Below are positions 46,019 to 54,980 of a DNA stretch of 64,000 bases, in pieces. Source of the stretch: UBA940 sp045613745. Lineage in GTDB: Bacteria > Bacteroidota > Bacteroidia > Bacteroidales > Rikenellaceae. The DNA is taken from positions 109,098 through 173,097 of the forward strand of contig JAZLBP010000009.1 of the NCBI GenBank assembly GCA_045613745.1, in the 5' to 3' direction. Both the position numbers and the translations under genes were made by a program. Positions within the stretch are counted from its first letter, which is position 1, and each line of letters opens with the position of its first letter. A model generated the notes under the pieces. The model was not told the origin of the DNA. It saw nothing but the letters and a program-made list of their open reading frames with translations, and ran no database searches.

Positions 46019-46032
46019 AAAACGTAAATTTG
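46001..46032 (+). promoter_or_regulatory. Promoter of ettA, -33 inside the capA 3' end
   Basis: -33 TTTG at 46001-46004, 20-nt spacer, -7 TAAATTTG at 46025-46032, both consensus. The leader to the ATG at 46119 is about 80 nt; a second TTACTTTG at 46074-46081 could be an alternative -7. GAACG (46042-46046) and CGTTC (46064-46068) can pair in the leader, a weak hairpin. Confidence 0.7.
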
Positions 46033-46118
46033 CACGATTGAGAACGCGCCTAAGAAAAGGGGTCGTTCCGGTGTTACTTTGATTAGGAAATAACGAATTA
46101 AAAAATATAAAAAAGACT

Positions 46119-47789
46119 ATGGACGAAAAGATTATTTTCTCGATGGTGGGCGTGAGCAAAGTGCTCAACAACCAAAAGAAAATCCTCAATAACATCTACC
46201 TGTCGTTCTTCTATGGTGCCAAGATTGGTATCATCGGTCTGAACGGCTCGGGTAAATCGACCCTGATGAAGATTATCGCAGGTATCGACAAGAGTTTCCA
46301 AGGAGAAGTTGTATTCTCACCCGGCTACACCGTTGGCTACCTCGAGCAAGACCCGCACCTCGATCCCGAGAAGACCGTTCGCGAGTGCGTTGAGGAGGGT
46401 TGCGCCGAGACTGTGGCTCTGCTCAAAGAGTACGAGGAGATTAACCTCCGCTTTTGTGAGCCTATGAGCGACGACGAGATGAACAACCTCATTATGCGCC
46501 AAGGCGAGCTGACCGAGAAAATCGAACAAGTAGGTGGATGGGAGCTGGACACCGTATTGGAGCGCGCAATGGACGCTCTGCGCTGTCCCGATGGCGACAC
46601 CCCCGTCAATGTATTGAGTGGTGGTGAGCGTCGTCGTGTGGCTCTGTGCCGACTGCTGTTGCAACAACCCGACGTACTGCTGCTCGACGAGCCGACCAAC
46701 CACTTGGATGCCGAGAGTATCGACTGGTTGGAGCAACACTTGCAACAATACAAGGGTACGGTTATCGCCGTAACCCACGACCGTCACTTCCTCGACAACG
46801 TAGCAGGTTGGATTTTGGAGCTCGACCGCGGCGAGGGTATTCCCTGGAAGGGCAACTACTCGGGCTGGCTCGACCAAAAGTCAAAACGACTCGAAATGGA
46901 GGAGAAACAAGAGAGCAAACGTCGCAAAACTCTGGAACGCGAGTTGGAGTGGGTACGTATGAGCCCCTCGGCACGTCGTGCCAAGAGCAAGGCCCGTCTG
47001 TCGGCCTACGACAAACTGCTTAACGAGGACGTTAAACAGAAGGAGGAGAAACTCGAAATCTTCATTCCCAACGGTCCCCGCTTGGGTAATGTGGTTATCG
47101 AGGCCGAGGGCGTCAGCAAGGTGTTTGGCGACCGCGTTCTGTACGAGAACCTCAACTTCAAACTCCCCCCCGCAGGTATCGTGGGTGTGATTGGTGCTAA
47201 TGGTACGGGTAAGACCACTCTGTTCCGTATGATTATGGGATATGAGCAACCCACAACCGGTAGCTTCAAAGTGGGCGAGACCGTAAAACTTGCCTACGTT
47301 GACCAACAACACACCTCGATTGACCCCGAGAAGACTGTGTACGAAACCATCTCGAACGGTCTCGACCTTATTATGCTCGGCAACCGTCAGGTGAATGCTC
47401 GTGCCTATGTGTCGAAGTTCAACTTCAGCGGCTCGGACCAAGAGAAGAAGTGCGGCGTGCTGTCGGGTGGTGAGCGTAACCGTCTGCAACTTGCGCTGGC
47501 ACTCAAAGAGGAAGGTAACGTACTGCTGCTTGACGAGCCAACCAACGACATCGACGTAAACACTCTGCGTGCGTTGGAGGAGGGTCTTGACAACTTTGCA
47601 GGCTGTGCTGTGGTAATCTCGCACGACCGTTGGTTCTTGGATCGCGTGGCAACTCACATTCTGTCGTTCGAGGACGAGGGTAAGGTTGTGTTCTTCGAGG
47701 GTAGCTACTCGGAGTACGAGGAACACAAACGCGCCAAAGGCGAGAGCGTAGGTCCCCACCGCGTGAAATACAAAAAACTTGTTGAATAA
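46119..47789 (+). CDS. ettA: Energy-dependent translational throttle ABC-F protein
   Basis: A ribosome-bound ABC-F ATPase that gates the first elongation step according to ADP/ATP. The 556 residues match the EttA length. Two ABC modules: Walker A 'GLNGSGKST' (about 40-48), signature 'LSGGERRRVAL', Walker B 'LLLDEPTNHLD'; then 'GANGTGKTT', 'LSGGERNRLQL', 'LLLDEPTNDID'. A charged linker (about 250-310) lies between, and the arm region is present after the first Walker A. There is no membrane domain. Codon use is strongly biased, consistent with good expression. Confidence 0.95.
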   Translation: MDEKIIFSMVGVSKVLNNQKKILNNIYLSFFYGAKIGIIGLNGSGKSTLMKIIAGIDKSFQGEVVFSPGYTVGYLEQDPHLDPEKTVRECVEEGCAETVALLKEYEEINLRFCEPMSDDEMNNLIMRQGELTEKIEQVGGWELDTVLERAMDALRCPDGDTPVNVLSGGERRRVALCRLLLQQPDVLLLDEPTNHLDAESIDWLEQHLQQYKGTVIAVTHDRHFLDNVAGWILELDRGEGIPWKGNYSGWLDQKSKRLEMEEKQESKRRKTLERELEWVRMSPSARRAKSKARLSAYDKLLNEDVKQKEEKLEIFIPNGPRLGNVVIEAEGVSKVFGDRVLYENLNFKLPPAGIVGVIGANGTGKTTLFRMIMGYEQPTTGSFKVGETVKLAYVDQQHTSIDPEKTVYETISNGLDLIMLGNRQVNARAYVSKFNFSGSDQEKKCGVLSGGERNRLQLALALKEEGNVLLLDEPTNDIDVNTLRALEEGLDNFAGCAVVISHDRWFLDRVATHILSFEDEGKVVFFEGSYSEYEEHKRAKGESVGPHRVKYKKLVE

Positions 47790-47814
47790 TAACACCCCAA
47801 CCATTATACCAACT

Positions 47815-49167
47815 ATGGCTCAAAAACCTTCGATTCCAAAGGGTACACGCGATTTCTCGCCCGTCGAGATGAATCGCCGAACATATATTTTCGACACCAT
47901 TAAGAGTGTGTTCCGCCGCTATGGCTACTCGCCGCTCGAAACTCCCGCAATGGAGAACCTCTCGACACTGATGGGTAAGTATGGCGAGGAGGGCGACAAA
48001 CTGTTGTTCAAGATTCTCAACTCGGGTGACTTTACACGCGGTGTCGAGATGGAGGGTGCAAACCCCAACTCGCTGGCTGCAAAGATTTGCGAGAAGGGAC
48101 TTCGTTATGACCTGACCGTGCCTTTTGCACGCTACGTTGTGCAACACCAAAGCGAAATCTCGCTGCCCTTCAAACGCTATCAAATGCAACCCGTATGGCG
48201 CGCCGACCGCCCCCAAAAGGGACGTTACCGCGAGTTCTACCAATGCGACGTGGACGTGGTGGGTACTACCAGCCTGCTGTGCGAAGTGGAGTTGGTGCAA
48301 ATCGTTGCCGACGTATTCAAGGCGCTGGGCATTGGTGTGACACTCAAACTCAACAACCGCAAACTGCTCTATGGTATTGCCGAGACCATTGGTCACGCCG
48401 ACAAGATGGTTGACATCACCGTAGCTATCGACAAACTCGACAAGATTGGTATCGATAACGTGAATGCCGAACTCGTGGAACGCGGTATCGACGCCGAGGC
48501 TGTGGCAAAACTGCAACCCATCCTCAACTTGGAGGGTACCACTGCCGAGAAACTCGACAAGATGGAGAGCATCATCGGTGGCTCGGAGACCGGCCGCCTC
48601 GGTATCGAGGAGATGCGTACCATCTTCTCGTATGTTGAGAAACTGGGCGTTGAGTTGGACGTAGAGCTTGACCTTTCGCTTGCTCGCGGTCTGAACTACT
48701 ACACCGGCGCAATCTTCGAGGTGAAAGCCAAAGATTACCAAATCGGCAGCATCAGCGGTGGCGGTCGTTACGACAACCTGACCGGTATCTTCGGTCTGCC
48801 CGGAGTGTCGGGCGTGGGTATCTCGTTCGGTGCTGACCGCATCTACGATGTGATGACAGGTCTGGAACTCTTCCCCAGCGATGCAAGCCTCACTACCAAA
48901 GTGTTGTTCACCAACTTTGGCGGCGACGAGGAGTTGGCTTCGCTGCGACTGCTTGCCGAGGTGCGTGCCGCAGGTGTGGCTGCCGAGATCTATCCCGAGA
49001 ATAAGAAGATGGGCAAACAGATGGAGTACGCCAACCGCCGTTCGATTCCCTATGTGGTTATCGTGGGTGGCAACGAGCTGGCCGAGGGACGCGCAACCGT
49101 CAAGAATATGATCGAGGGCTCGCAAGAGTCGGTAGAGTTTGCTCGCTTGGCCGAGTATCTGGCATAA
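47815..49167 (+). CDS. hisS: Histidyl-tRNA synthetase
   Basis: A class II aminoacyl-tRNA synthetase, 450 residues from 'MAQKPSIPKGTRDFSP' (a start 12 codons upstream is possible but non-conserved). Motif 2 'PVWRADRPQKGRYREFYQCD' (about 123-142) and the histidine motif 'LARGLNYYTGAIFEV' (about 293-307; Asn where most bacteria have Asp) are visible. Motif 3 region 'GVGISFGADRIYDV' is near 340, and the anticodon domain follows from about 360. It lies 25 bp after ettA, likely the same transcript. Confidence 0.96.
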   Translation: MAQKPSIPKGTRDFSPVEMNRRTYIFDTIKSVFRRYGYSPLETPAMENLSTLMGKYGEEGDKLLFKILNSGDFTRGVEMEGANPNSLAAKICEKGLRYDLTVPFARYVVQHQSEISLPFKRYQMQPVWRADRPQKGRYREFYQCDVDVVGTTSLLCEVELVQIVADVFKALGIGVTLKLNNRKLLYGIAETIGHADKMVDITVAIDKLDKIGIDNVNAELVERGIDAEAVAKLQPILNLEGTTAEKLDKMESIIGGSETGRLGIEEMRTIFSYVEKLGVELDVELDLSLARGLNYYTGAIFEVKAKDYQIGSISGGGRYDNLTGIFGLPGVSGVGISFGADRIYDVMTGLELFPSDASLTTKVLFTNFGGDEELASLRLLAEVRAAGVAAEIYPENKKMGKQMEYANRRSIPYVVIVGGNELAEGRATVKNMIEGSQESVEFARLAEYLA

Positions 49168-49221
49168 AGATTGTCGGACGGGGCGAATCACAAGACACGC
49201 CTCTTGATATAAAACAACCAA

Positions 49222-49250
49222 AGGGGGAGGCGCAACAAAACGGCTCCCCT
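49222..49250 (+). terminator. Terminator-like hairpin between hisS and the CtpA-type gene
   Basis: GGGGAG (49224-49229) pairs with CTCCCC (49244-49249) around a 14-nt loop, with A/T flanks (ATTTCTT after). It is a modest terminator or processing hairpin, and no promoter consensus was seen before the next gene. Confidence 0.45.
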
Positions 49251-49272
49251 ATTTCTTAAAAAGACAAACCAA

Positions 49273-50835
49273 ATGGGAATGAAACGATGGATAGTCGTGT
49301 TGGCGGCGGTGCTGCCACTGATTGCAACGGCACAGCGAAGGTTGGGTGACGAGCGCATCGAACAGCTGCGCAAGTTCAACTCGTTCTATGGGTTGCTCAC
49401 GTCGAGCTATGTGGACACAATCGACTACGAGAGGCTCATCGACCGCGCAATAGTCAATACCCTCGAATCGTTGGATCCCCACTCCAGCTACCTTACAGCC
49501 GAGGAGATGACCGCCGAGAACGAACGTATGGAGGGCTCGTTCAGCGGCATTGGTGTGGAGTTTAACGTCTATGCCGACACCATCATCGTGGTCAATGTGA
49601 TTGGCGATGCACCCGCGTCGCGTGCGGGTATGATGTCGGGCGACCGTATCGTTGAGGTTGACGGACAAAGCGCCGTCGGAACCAAGCGCGCCGATGTCCC
49701 CAAATTGCTGCGAGGGCCAAAGGGCAGTCGCGTGGAGCTGACCGTTGTGCGTCGTGGTACAGAGCCTCAAAAGTACACCCTTATCCGCGACGACATTCCG
49801 CTTAACACCGTGGATGCCGCCTATATGGCCGACGACTCGGTGGGTTATATTCGCATCAACCGCTTTGCGCGTACCACATTTACGGAGTTTATGTCGGCTT
49901 TTGAGTCGCTCGCCAATCCCTCGGCGCTGATTCTGGATTTGAGGGGCAATGGCGGCGGACTTATGACCGAGGCTATTCGTTTGAGCAACTTCTTTCTGCC
50001 TGCGGGTCGGCTGATTGTTTCGACCGAGGGCGACAAGACCCCCTCGCAGAGAATCGAAAGTTCGGTGGATGGCGCCTTCTGCCACGGTGAGGTTGTGGTG
50101 CTACTTGATGAGTCGAGCGCTTCGGCAAGCGAGATTGTGGCGGGAGCACTGCAAGACTGGGACCGCGCTACGATTGTGGGACGTCCGAGCTTTGGCAAGG
50201 GTTTGGTGCAACGTCAATTTGTGCTTGACGACGGCTCGGCTGTGCGCATCACCGTATCGCGCTACCACACCCCCTCGGGCAGGGTTATCCAACGTCCCTT
50301 CACCCCCGGCGACAAAAAGGGTTACTACCGCGACCACTACGAACGAGTGGGTCGCTACGACTCGCTGCCTGCCGATGCACCCGAGTACAAAACCCTTATT
50401 GAGGGACGCACTGTCTATGGCGGTGGCGGAATACGTCCCGATGTGTATGTTGCGCGCGACACTACCGACTCATCGGATTATTGGGGCGAGTTGGTGCGCA
50501 CATGGACACTGACCGACTTTGTGGCGCGCTACTCTACGGACAATCGTGCACGTTTGCTACGCACCTACCCCACTTTCGAGAAGTATATGGCCGAGTTCAA
50601 AGCCGACAAAATGGCCGAGGAACTGAGTGTAGAAGCCGAACAACGCAATATTAAAGTTGAAAAATCAGATAAAACAAACCCCATCATCGAAGCACAGCTC
50701 AAAGCGCTGCTTGCGCAGAAACTATGGGGAACAACAGCCTATTACCGAGTTTACAACGCTCTACTGGATGAAGATTTTAGCAGCGCAATGGATATTATGG
50801 ACAAAAAAAACGATACTAATGTTTGCGGGCTGTAA
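49273..50835 (+). CDS. C-terminal processing peptidase, S41 family
   Basis: A 520-residue exported serine protease with a signal peptide ending near residue 20 (A-T-A-Q). The S41 N-terminal helical part is 'FNSFYGLLTSSYVDTIDYERL' (split; about 35-55); a PDZ domain follows at about 85-170 ('FSGIGVEF', 'GMMSGDRIVEVDGQ'). The catalytic core has Ser282 in 'DESSASASEIVAG' and Lys309 in 'SFGKGLVQ'. A C-terminal extension (about 400-515) is helical. The ATG two codons later (49279) is equally good. Probably a periplasmic Tsp/CtpA-like protease. Confidence 0.92.
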   Translation: MGMKRWIVVLAAVLPLIATAQRRLGDERIEQLRKFNSFYGLLTSSYVDTIDYERLIDRAIVNTLESLDPHSSYLTAEEMTAENERMEGSFSGIGVEFNVYADTIIVVNVIGDAPASRAGMMSGDRIVEVDGQSAVGTKRADVPKLLRGPKGSRVELTVVRRGTEPQKYTLIRDDIPLNTVDAAYMADDSVGYIRINRFARTTFTEFMSAFESLANPSALILDLRGNGGGLMTEAIRLSNFFLPAGRLIVSTEGDKTPSQRIESSVDGAFCHGEVVVLLDESSASASEIVAGALQDWDRATIVGRPSFGKGLVQRQFVLDDGSAVRITVSRYHTPSGRVIQRPFTPGDKKGYYRDHYERVGRYDSLPADAPEYKTLIEGRTVYGGGGIRPDVYVARDTTDSSDYWGELVRTWTLTDFVARYSTDNRARLLRTYPTFEKYMAEFKADKMAEELSVEAEQRNIKVEKSDKTNPIIEAQLKALLAQKLWGTTAYYRVYNALLDEDFSSAMDIMDKKNDTNVCGL

Positions 50836-50852
50836 AAAATTGACTACTTTTG
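50822..50852 (+). promoter_or_regulatory. Promoter of the Pur-alpha-like gene
   Basis: -33 TTTG at 50822-50825 (inside the protease 3' end), 19-nt spacer, -7 TACTTTTG at 50845-50852, all consensus. It is followed by a leader of about 50 nt to the ATG at 50910. Confidence 0.72.
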
Positions 50853-50909
50853 TAGCGATGCGTGCAATTCGTACGCATTATTCACATTATTAATATACCT
50901 TTCTGTACT

Positions 50910-51257
50910 ATGATCGACGAAAAATTCCGCAAAGAAGACGCCGATGGTAGCGAGGATGTGTATTCTAAAGTTGTAAGAGCCGGTAAACGTACCTATTTCT
51001 TCGATGTGAAATCCACACGCGGCGGCGACCTGTTTTTGACCATTACGGAGTCGCGTAAACGTGTGGGTGCCGATGGTAACGCTCGTTTCGAGAAGAACAA
51101 GATTTACCTCTACAAAGAAGATTTCGATAAATATGCCGACGGATTGAACGACGTTGTGGAGTTTGTAAAACGCAACCGCCCCGAATACTTCGTTCAAGAC
51201 GAAGAGCCCACCACAACCGAAACCCTGTCGATTGACGAGGAGTTCGACCGCTTGTAA
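50910..51257 (+). CDS. Pur-alpha-like nucleic-acid-binding protein (DUF3276)
   Basis: A 115-residue protein from 'MIDEKFRKED' (the frame upstream is promoter and leader). It has a single PUR-repeat-like fold: 'EDVYSKVVRAGKRTYFFDVKST' (split), 'GDLFLTITESRKR', 'FEKNKIYLYKEDFDKYADGLNDVVEFV' (split), then an acidic tail. Bacteroidetes/Borrelia Pur-alpha relatives bind single-stranded nucleic acids (family knowledge). High use of preferred codons and its own consensus promoter suggest good expression. Confidence 0.88.
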   Translation: MIDEKFRKEDADGSEDVYSKVVRAGKRTYFFDVKSTRGGDLFLTITESRKRVGADGNARFEKNKIYLYKEDFDKYADGLNDVVEFVKRNRPEYFVQDEEPTTTETLSIDEEFDRL

Positions 51258-51389
51258 AGGTGTATATCCTTTTCCAACAAACCAACAAAACACACCTCTT
51301 TACCTAAAAGTCCGAGAGTCAAGACCCAAGGTCCTGCCCCTCGTACTTTTTTAATGGCTATCGTTTGCTGCCACGCGACCCCAAAAGCA

Positions 51390-51417
51390 AAGGGGCTGTC
51401 CATAAAGACAACCCCTT
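51390..51417 (-). terminator. Terminator of the GNAT gene, also facing the Pur-alpha-like gene
   Basis: AAGGGGCTGTC (51390-51400) and GACAACCCCTT (51407-51417) form an 11-bp stem with one mismatch. It lies 19 bp beyond the GNAT stop, and a T-rich stretch follows on the minus strand. It belongs by sequence to the same GGGGYTGTC hairpin family as 25960-25987. Confidence 0.7.
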
Positions 51418-51435
51418 AAACTCTTGAATGGGTGA

Positions 51436-51906
51436 TTAGTCAACCATCTTCTCGTACAACAGGTAGTGGCACTCGGCCATACCCAACTTCTGATAGACGG
51501 CTTGGGCGGCGAGGTTCTCCCGATCCACATAAAGGCGGACTTGCGAGATTCCTTCGCTCTGCGCCTGCGACAACACATAGTGATACATCGCACGATAGAT
51601 GCCTCGGCCGCGATAGCTCGGAGCCACATACACGCTCTGTATCCACCAATACCACGAGCAGTTCCAATCGCTCCACTCGCGGGTAATCATCAGGCAACCC
51701 ACAACTCGTCCGTCGCTTTGGGCAACAACATATCGCCCCTTTGCCTGGTCGGCCATCACAGCATCCACACCTCGGAGCACACGTTCGCTGTCAAGCGCAA
51801 GTCCCTCGGACTCCATCGCCATCTCCACCTGAAAACGCGCAATCTCCTCGGAGTGTTCCGCAGCAGCCATTGACACAACGCACGGTTGTTTAATACACAC
51901 TCCCAC
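51436..51906 (-). CDS. GNAT-family N-acetyltransferase
   Basis: A 156-residue protein from a GTG at 51906; a GTG at 51900 and an ATG at 51870 are alternatives, but the last would cut the first beta strand. The acetyl-CoA site 'SVYVAPSYRGRGIYRAMY' (about 90-107, with R-G-R-G-I-Y in the pyrophosphate loop) and 'VDRENLAAQAVYQKLGM' (about 126-142) are diagnostic. 'TREWSDWNCSWYWWIQS' is a recognisable subgroup trait. Substrate unknown. It follows the PhnA gene by 7 bp. Confidence 0.88.
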   Translation of the reverse strand: MGVCIKQPCVVSMAAAEHSEEIARFQVEMAMESEGLALDSERVLRGVDAVMADQAKGRYVVAQSDGRVVGCLMITREWSDWNCSWYWWIQSVYVAPSYRGRGIYRAMYHYVLSQAQSEGISQVRLYVDRENLAAQAVYQKLGMAECHYLLYEKMVD

Positions 51907-51913
51907 CCTACGA

Positions 51914-52246
51914 TTATTTTTTCAGGAAGCAGGTCTTCAATACGATACTGCTGCCGTCAATTTTGCAATCAACCTCCTCAGGGTCGTCGGTCAGGCGGAT
52001 GCTCTTAACCTTGGTTCCGCGCTTGATGACCATCGACGAGCCACGCACTTTGAGGTCTTTGATAACGGTCACCGAATCGCCATCCAGCAACTCTGCTCCA
52101 TTGCTGTCCTTGGGCACAGCCACAGTGGCAGTTGCTGTTGCGCTCTCCTCGCCAAACTCGTAGGCGCAATCGGGGCACACATACAGCGAACCATCAAAAT
52201 ATACATACTCACCCCCACACTTGGGGCACTTTGTAATCTCTTCCAT
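51914..52246 (-). CDS. PhnA/YjdM-family zinc-ribbon protein
   Basis: A 110-residue protein with an N-terminal zinc ribbon (C-P-K-C at about 8-11 and C-P-D-C at about 24-27) followed by the conserved PhnA domain 'NGAELLDGDSVTVIKDLKVRG' (split; about 50-70) and 'IKRGTKVKSIRL'. Despite the name, these proteins are not proven phosphonate enzymes. It is probably co-transcribed with the GNAT gene, 86 bp after purD. Confidence 0.92.
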   Translation of the reverse strand: MEEITKCPKCGGEYVYFDGSLYVCPDCAYEFGEESATATATVAVPKDSNGAELLDGDSVTVIKDLKVRGSSMVIKRGTKVKSIRLTDDPEEVDCKIDGSSIVLKTCFLKK

Positions 52247-52332
52247 ATCTCTACATTTCTATAATTATTCATTCACAACATCAGGCAGCACCCACCCTGT
52301 GAGTAGTCCCGATGATTCTCTCGCACCAGGGA

Positions 52333-53601
52333 TTAGAGGTCAAAACCGATATCCGAGCGGAAGTACTTCTTCTCGAAGTCAATGGTTTGAGCAGCGGCAA
52401 ACGATTGAGCCAAAGCCTCCTGTTTGTCGGCGCCATACGAGCTGACTGCGATAACACGACCTCCGGAGGTAACCACCTCGCCATCCTTAACGGCTGTACC
52501 TGCGTGGAATACAATACTATCCTTCACTTCGTCCAAACCGCTGATGACAAATCCTTTGTCGTAGGCTTCGGGGTAACCACCCGAAACGAGCATCACACAA
52601 ACAGCTGCACGTTCGTCGATTTCCAAAGTCTTTTCGTTCAAGGTGCCGGTAGCCACTCCTTCGAACAACTCAACCAAGTCGCTCTTGATGCGGAGCATCA
52701 CGCTCTCGGTTTCGGGGTCGCCCATACGGACATTGTACTCAATAACCATTGGCTCGCCCTTCACATTAATCAAACCAAAGAAGATGAAGCCCTTATACTC
52801 GATGCCTTCCTCGGCCAAACCCTCAACCGTAGGACGGATAATGCGCTCTTCGACCTTTTGCATCCACTCCTTGGTTGCAAAAGGAACGGGAGAGATACTA
52901 CCCATACCGCCTGTGTTCAGGCCCTTGTCGCCCTCGCCGATACGCTTGTAGTCTTTGGCTTCGGGGAGAATCTTATAGCTCTTGCCATCTGTCAGAACGA
53001 AAACCGAGCACTCGATACCGCTCAGGAACTCTTCAATTACCACAGTAGCCGATGCGTTTCCGAACATACCACCGAGCATCTCCTTCAACTCTTTTTTGGC
53101 CTCGTCCAATGTGGGGAGAATCAGCACACCTTTACCTGCGCAAAGGCCATCAGCCTTCAACACATAAGGCGCTTCGAGTGTTTCGAGGAATGCCAAACCC
53201 TCCTCCAAGTTCTCGGCAGTAATGCTCTTGTAGCCGGCAGTGGGGATATTGTGGCGCATCATAAACTCCTTTGCGAAATCCTTGCTACCCTCCAATACGG
53301 CACCTGCGCGCGACGGGCCAATAACGGGAATATCTTTCAGTTCGGCATCCTCCTTAAAGAAGTTATACACACCCTTCACCAAAGGATCCTCGGGACCTAC
53401 CACTACCATATTAATATCATTCTCCAAAACGAACGATTTGATAGCATCGAAATCATCGGCTTTGATGGCAACATTCTCGCCTACGTTGCGAGTACCTGCG
53501 TTACCGGGAGCAATATACAGTTTCTCAATTTTCGGACTTTGGGCAATCTTCCACGCCAGAGCGTGCTCACGGCCACCCGAACCTAACAACAATAACTTCA
53601 T
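52333..53601 (-). CDS. purD: Phosphoribosylamine-glycine ligase
   Basis: Second step of purine synthesis, making GAR from phosphoribosylamine, glycine and ATP. The 422-residue ATP-grasp protein starts 'MKLLLLGSGGREHALAW' and has 'VLKADGLCAGKGVL', 'EEFLSGIECSVF', 'GLNTGGMGSISPVPF' and 'NVRMGDPETE', all in order. Start at 53601. It is the last gene of the purine cluster, 22 bp after purT. Confidence 0.97.
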   Translation of the reverse strand: MKLLLLGSGGREHALAWKIAQSPKIEKLYIAPGNAGTRNVGENVAIKADDFDAIKSFVLENDINMVVVGPEDPLVKGVYNFFKEDAELKDIPVIGPSRAGAVLEGSKDFAKEFMMRHNIPTAGYKSITAENLEEGLAFLETLEAPYVLKADGLCAGKGVLILPTLDEAKKELKEMLGGMFGNASATVVIEEFLSGIECSVFVLTDGKSYKILPEAKDYKRIGEGDKGLNTGGMGSISPVPFATKEWMQKVEERIIRPTVEGLAEEGIEYKGFIFFGLINVKGEPMVIEYNVRMGDPETESVMLRIKSDLVELFEGVATGTLNEKTLEIDERAAVCVMLVSGGYPEAYDKGFVISGLDEVKDSIVFHAGTAVKDGEVVTSGGRVIAVSSYGADKQEALAQSFAAAQTIDFEKKYFRSDIGFDL

Positions 53602-53623
53602 ATCTTTTGCTTTCTTATTCTCG

Positions 53624-54793
53624 TTAATAGACTTCAACCTTGCTTGCTGCATCCTTACACTTGTCGCGCAATGCGTCAAGGTCACTACCATTGGGAGCAT
53701 AACTTACGACAATACCCATACGACGGTTTACCTTGGTGTAAGGCTTGCCGAAAATACGGAGATATGTGTTGGTAAATTTGCACACCTCCTCTTGGCCGCG
53801 ATAGCGGGGAGCCTCCTTGCTTGCAATAGACGAAAGAATAACGGCACTTGCGCCCATACGCTCCTGTGTAATCTCGGGAATAGGCAAACCGAGTACGGCA
53901 CGGCAGTGCAGCTCGAACTCATTCAGGTTCTGTGTACCGGCCAATGTCACCATACCTGTGTCGTGCGGACGAGGTGACAACTCCGAGAAGTAAACGCCAT
54001 TCTCGTTGCTTAGGAAGAACTCAACACCCCAGATACCTGCACCGGTCAAGGCCTCGGTCACCTTTGCAGCCATCTCCTGTGCCTGTTTCAAGTGGCTGGG
54101 AGAAATAGGTGCGGGTTGGAAACTCTCGCGGTAGTCACCACTCTTTTGAACGTGACCAATAGGCGCACAGAACAAAGTCGGGCCATTTTGTTGAGTGACG
54201 GTAAGCAAAGTAATTTCGCTATCGAATTTGATAAACTCCTCGATGATAAGCTCCTTGATATCACCACGGCTGCCTTCGCATCCGTAAATCCAGGCTTGCT
54301 CCAATTCGTCGGCACTTTTAACCAAAGATTGTCCCTTGCCTGACGACGACATCAAAGGTTTAACTACACACGGGAAACCGATTTCGTTTGCAGCCTCCTT
54401 CAACTCATCCAACGATTTGGCATAGAAATATTTGGCAGTCTTCAATCCCAACTCCTTGGCAGCGAGATCTCGGATGGCCTTGCGGTTCATAGTGTAGTTT
54501 ACGGCTTTTGCACTAGGTACTACCTGAACGCCCTGCGCCTCAAATTCATATAATTTTTCGGTACGGATTGCTTCGATTTCAGGCACGATGATATCAGGTT
54601 GGTGTTTTTTAACCGCGGCTTCGAGAGCCTCGCCATCCAACATACTGAACACTTCGCACTCATCGGCAACCTGCATAGCAGGCGCACCTTCGTATGAATC
54701 ACAAGCAATTACATATTGTCCTTTTCGTTGAGCCGCAATGACAAACTCTTTACCCAACTCGCCAGAGCCCAAAAGGAGTATCTTTTTTCCCAT
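53624..54793 (-). CDS. purT: Formate-dependent phosphoribosylglycinamide formyltransferase
   Basis: Third purine step using formate and ATP instead of 10-formyl-THF. The 389-residue ATP-grasp protein has 'KILLLGSGELGKEFVIAAQR' (about 3-22), 'EIEAIRTE', 'VVKPLMSSSGKGQS' (about 150-163) and 'FSELSPRPHDTGMVT' (about 280), the specific PurT motifs. Start at 54793, directly behind a -7 element. No purN is present in this cluster, so PurT may be the main GAR transformylase. Confidence 0.96.
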   Translation of the reverse strand: MGKKILLLGSGELGKEFVIAAQRKGQYVIACDSYEGAPAMQVADECEVFSMLDGEALEAAVKKHQPDIIVPEIEAIRTEKLYEFEAQGVQVVPSAKAVNYTMNRKAIRDLAAKELGLKTAKYFYAKSLDELKEAANEIGFPCVVKPLMSSSGKGQSLVKSADELEQAWIYGCEGSRGDIKELIIEEFIKFDSEITLLTVTQQNGPTLFCAPIGHVQKSGDYRESFQPAPISPSHLKQAQEMAAKVTEALTGAGIWGVEFFLSNENGVYFSELSPRPHDTGMVTLAGTQNLNEFELHCRAVLGLPIPEITQERMGASAVILSSIASKEAPRYRGQEEVCKFTNTYLRIFGKPYTKVNRRMGIVVSYAPNGSDLDALRDKCKDAASKVEVY

Positions 54794-54799
54794 ATAACA

Positions 54800-54845
54800 C
54801 AAAGTTAAATTTAAGGAGAAGGACAAATGAATCACCCTTCTCCTT
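54800..54845 (-). promoter_or_regulatory. purT promoter element with a 10-bp inverted repeat (possible operator or intercistronic terminator)
   Basis: The minus strand has TAACTTTG (54807-54800), perfect TAnnTTTG, only 7 nt before the purT ATG. Immediately upstream AAGGAGAAGG (54813-54822) and CCTTCTCCTT (54836-54845) form a perfect 10-bp inverted repeat spanning the -33 region. No U-tract follows, so an operator or a structured purL 3' end seems likelier than a terminator. Confidence 0.5.
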
Positions 54846-54980
54846 TGTTGTGACCTATTAAAGTTTAATCCTATTATTTACATTTTATTCAATGCGATAA
54901 CTTCGCACGGATGGATTTGGCGACCGCGCTTTTTCGCAGCTACCAAAATCCCGAATAACAAGCTGTTCTTACGTGTCAGA

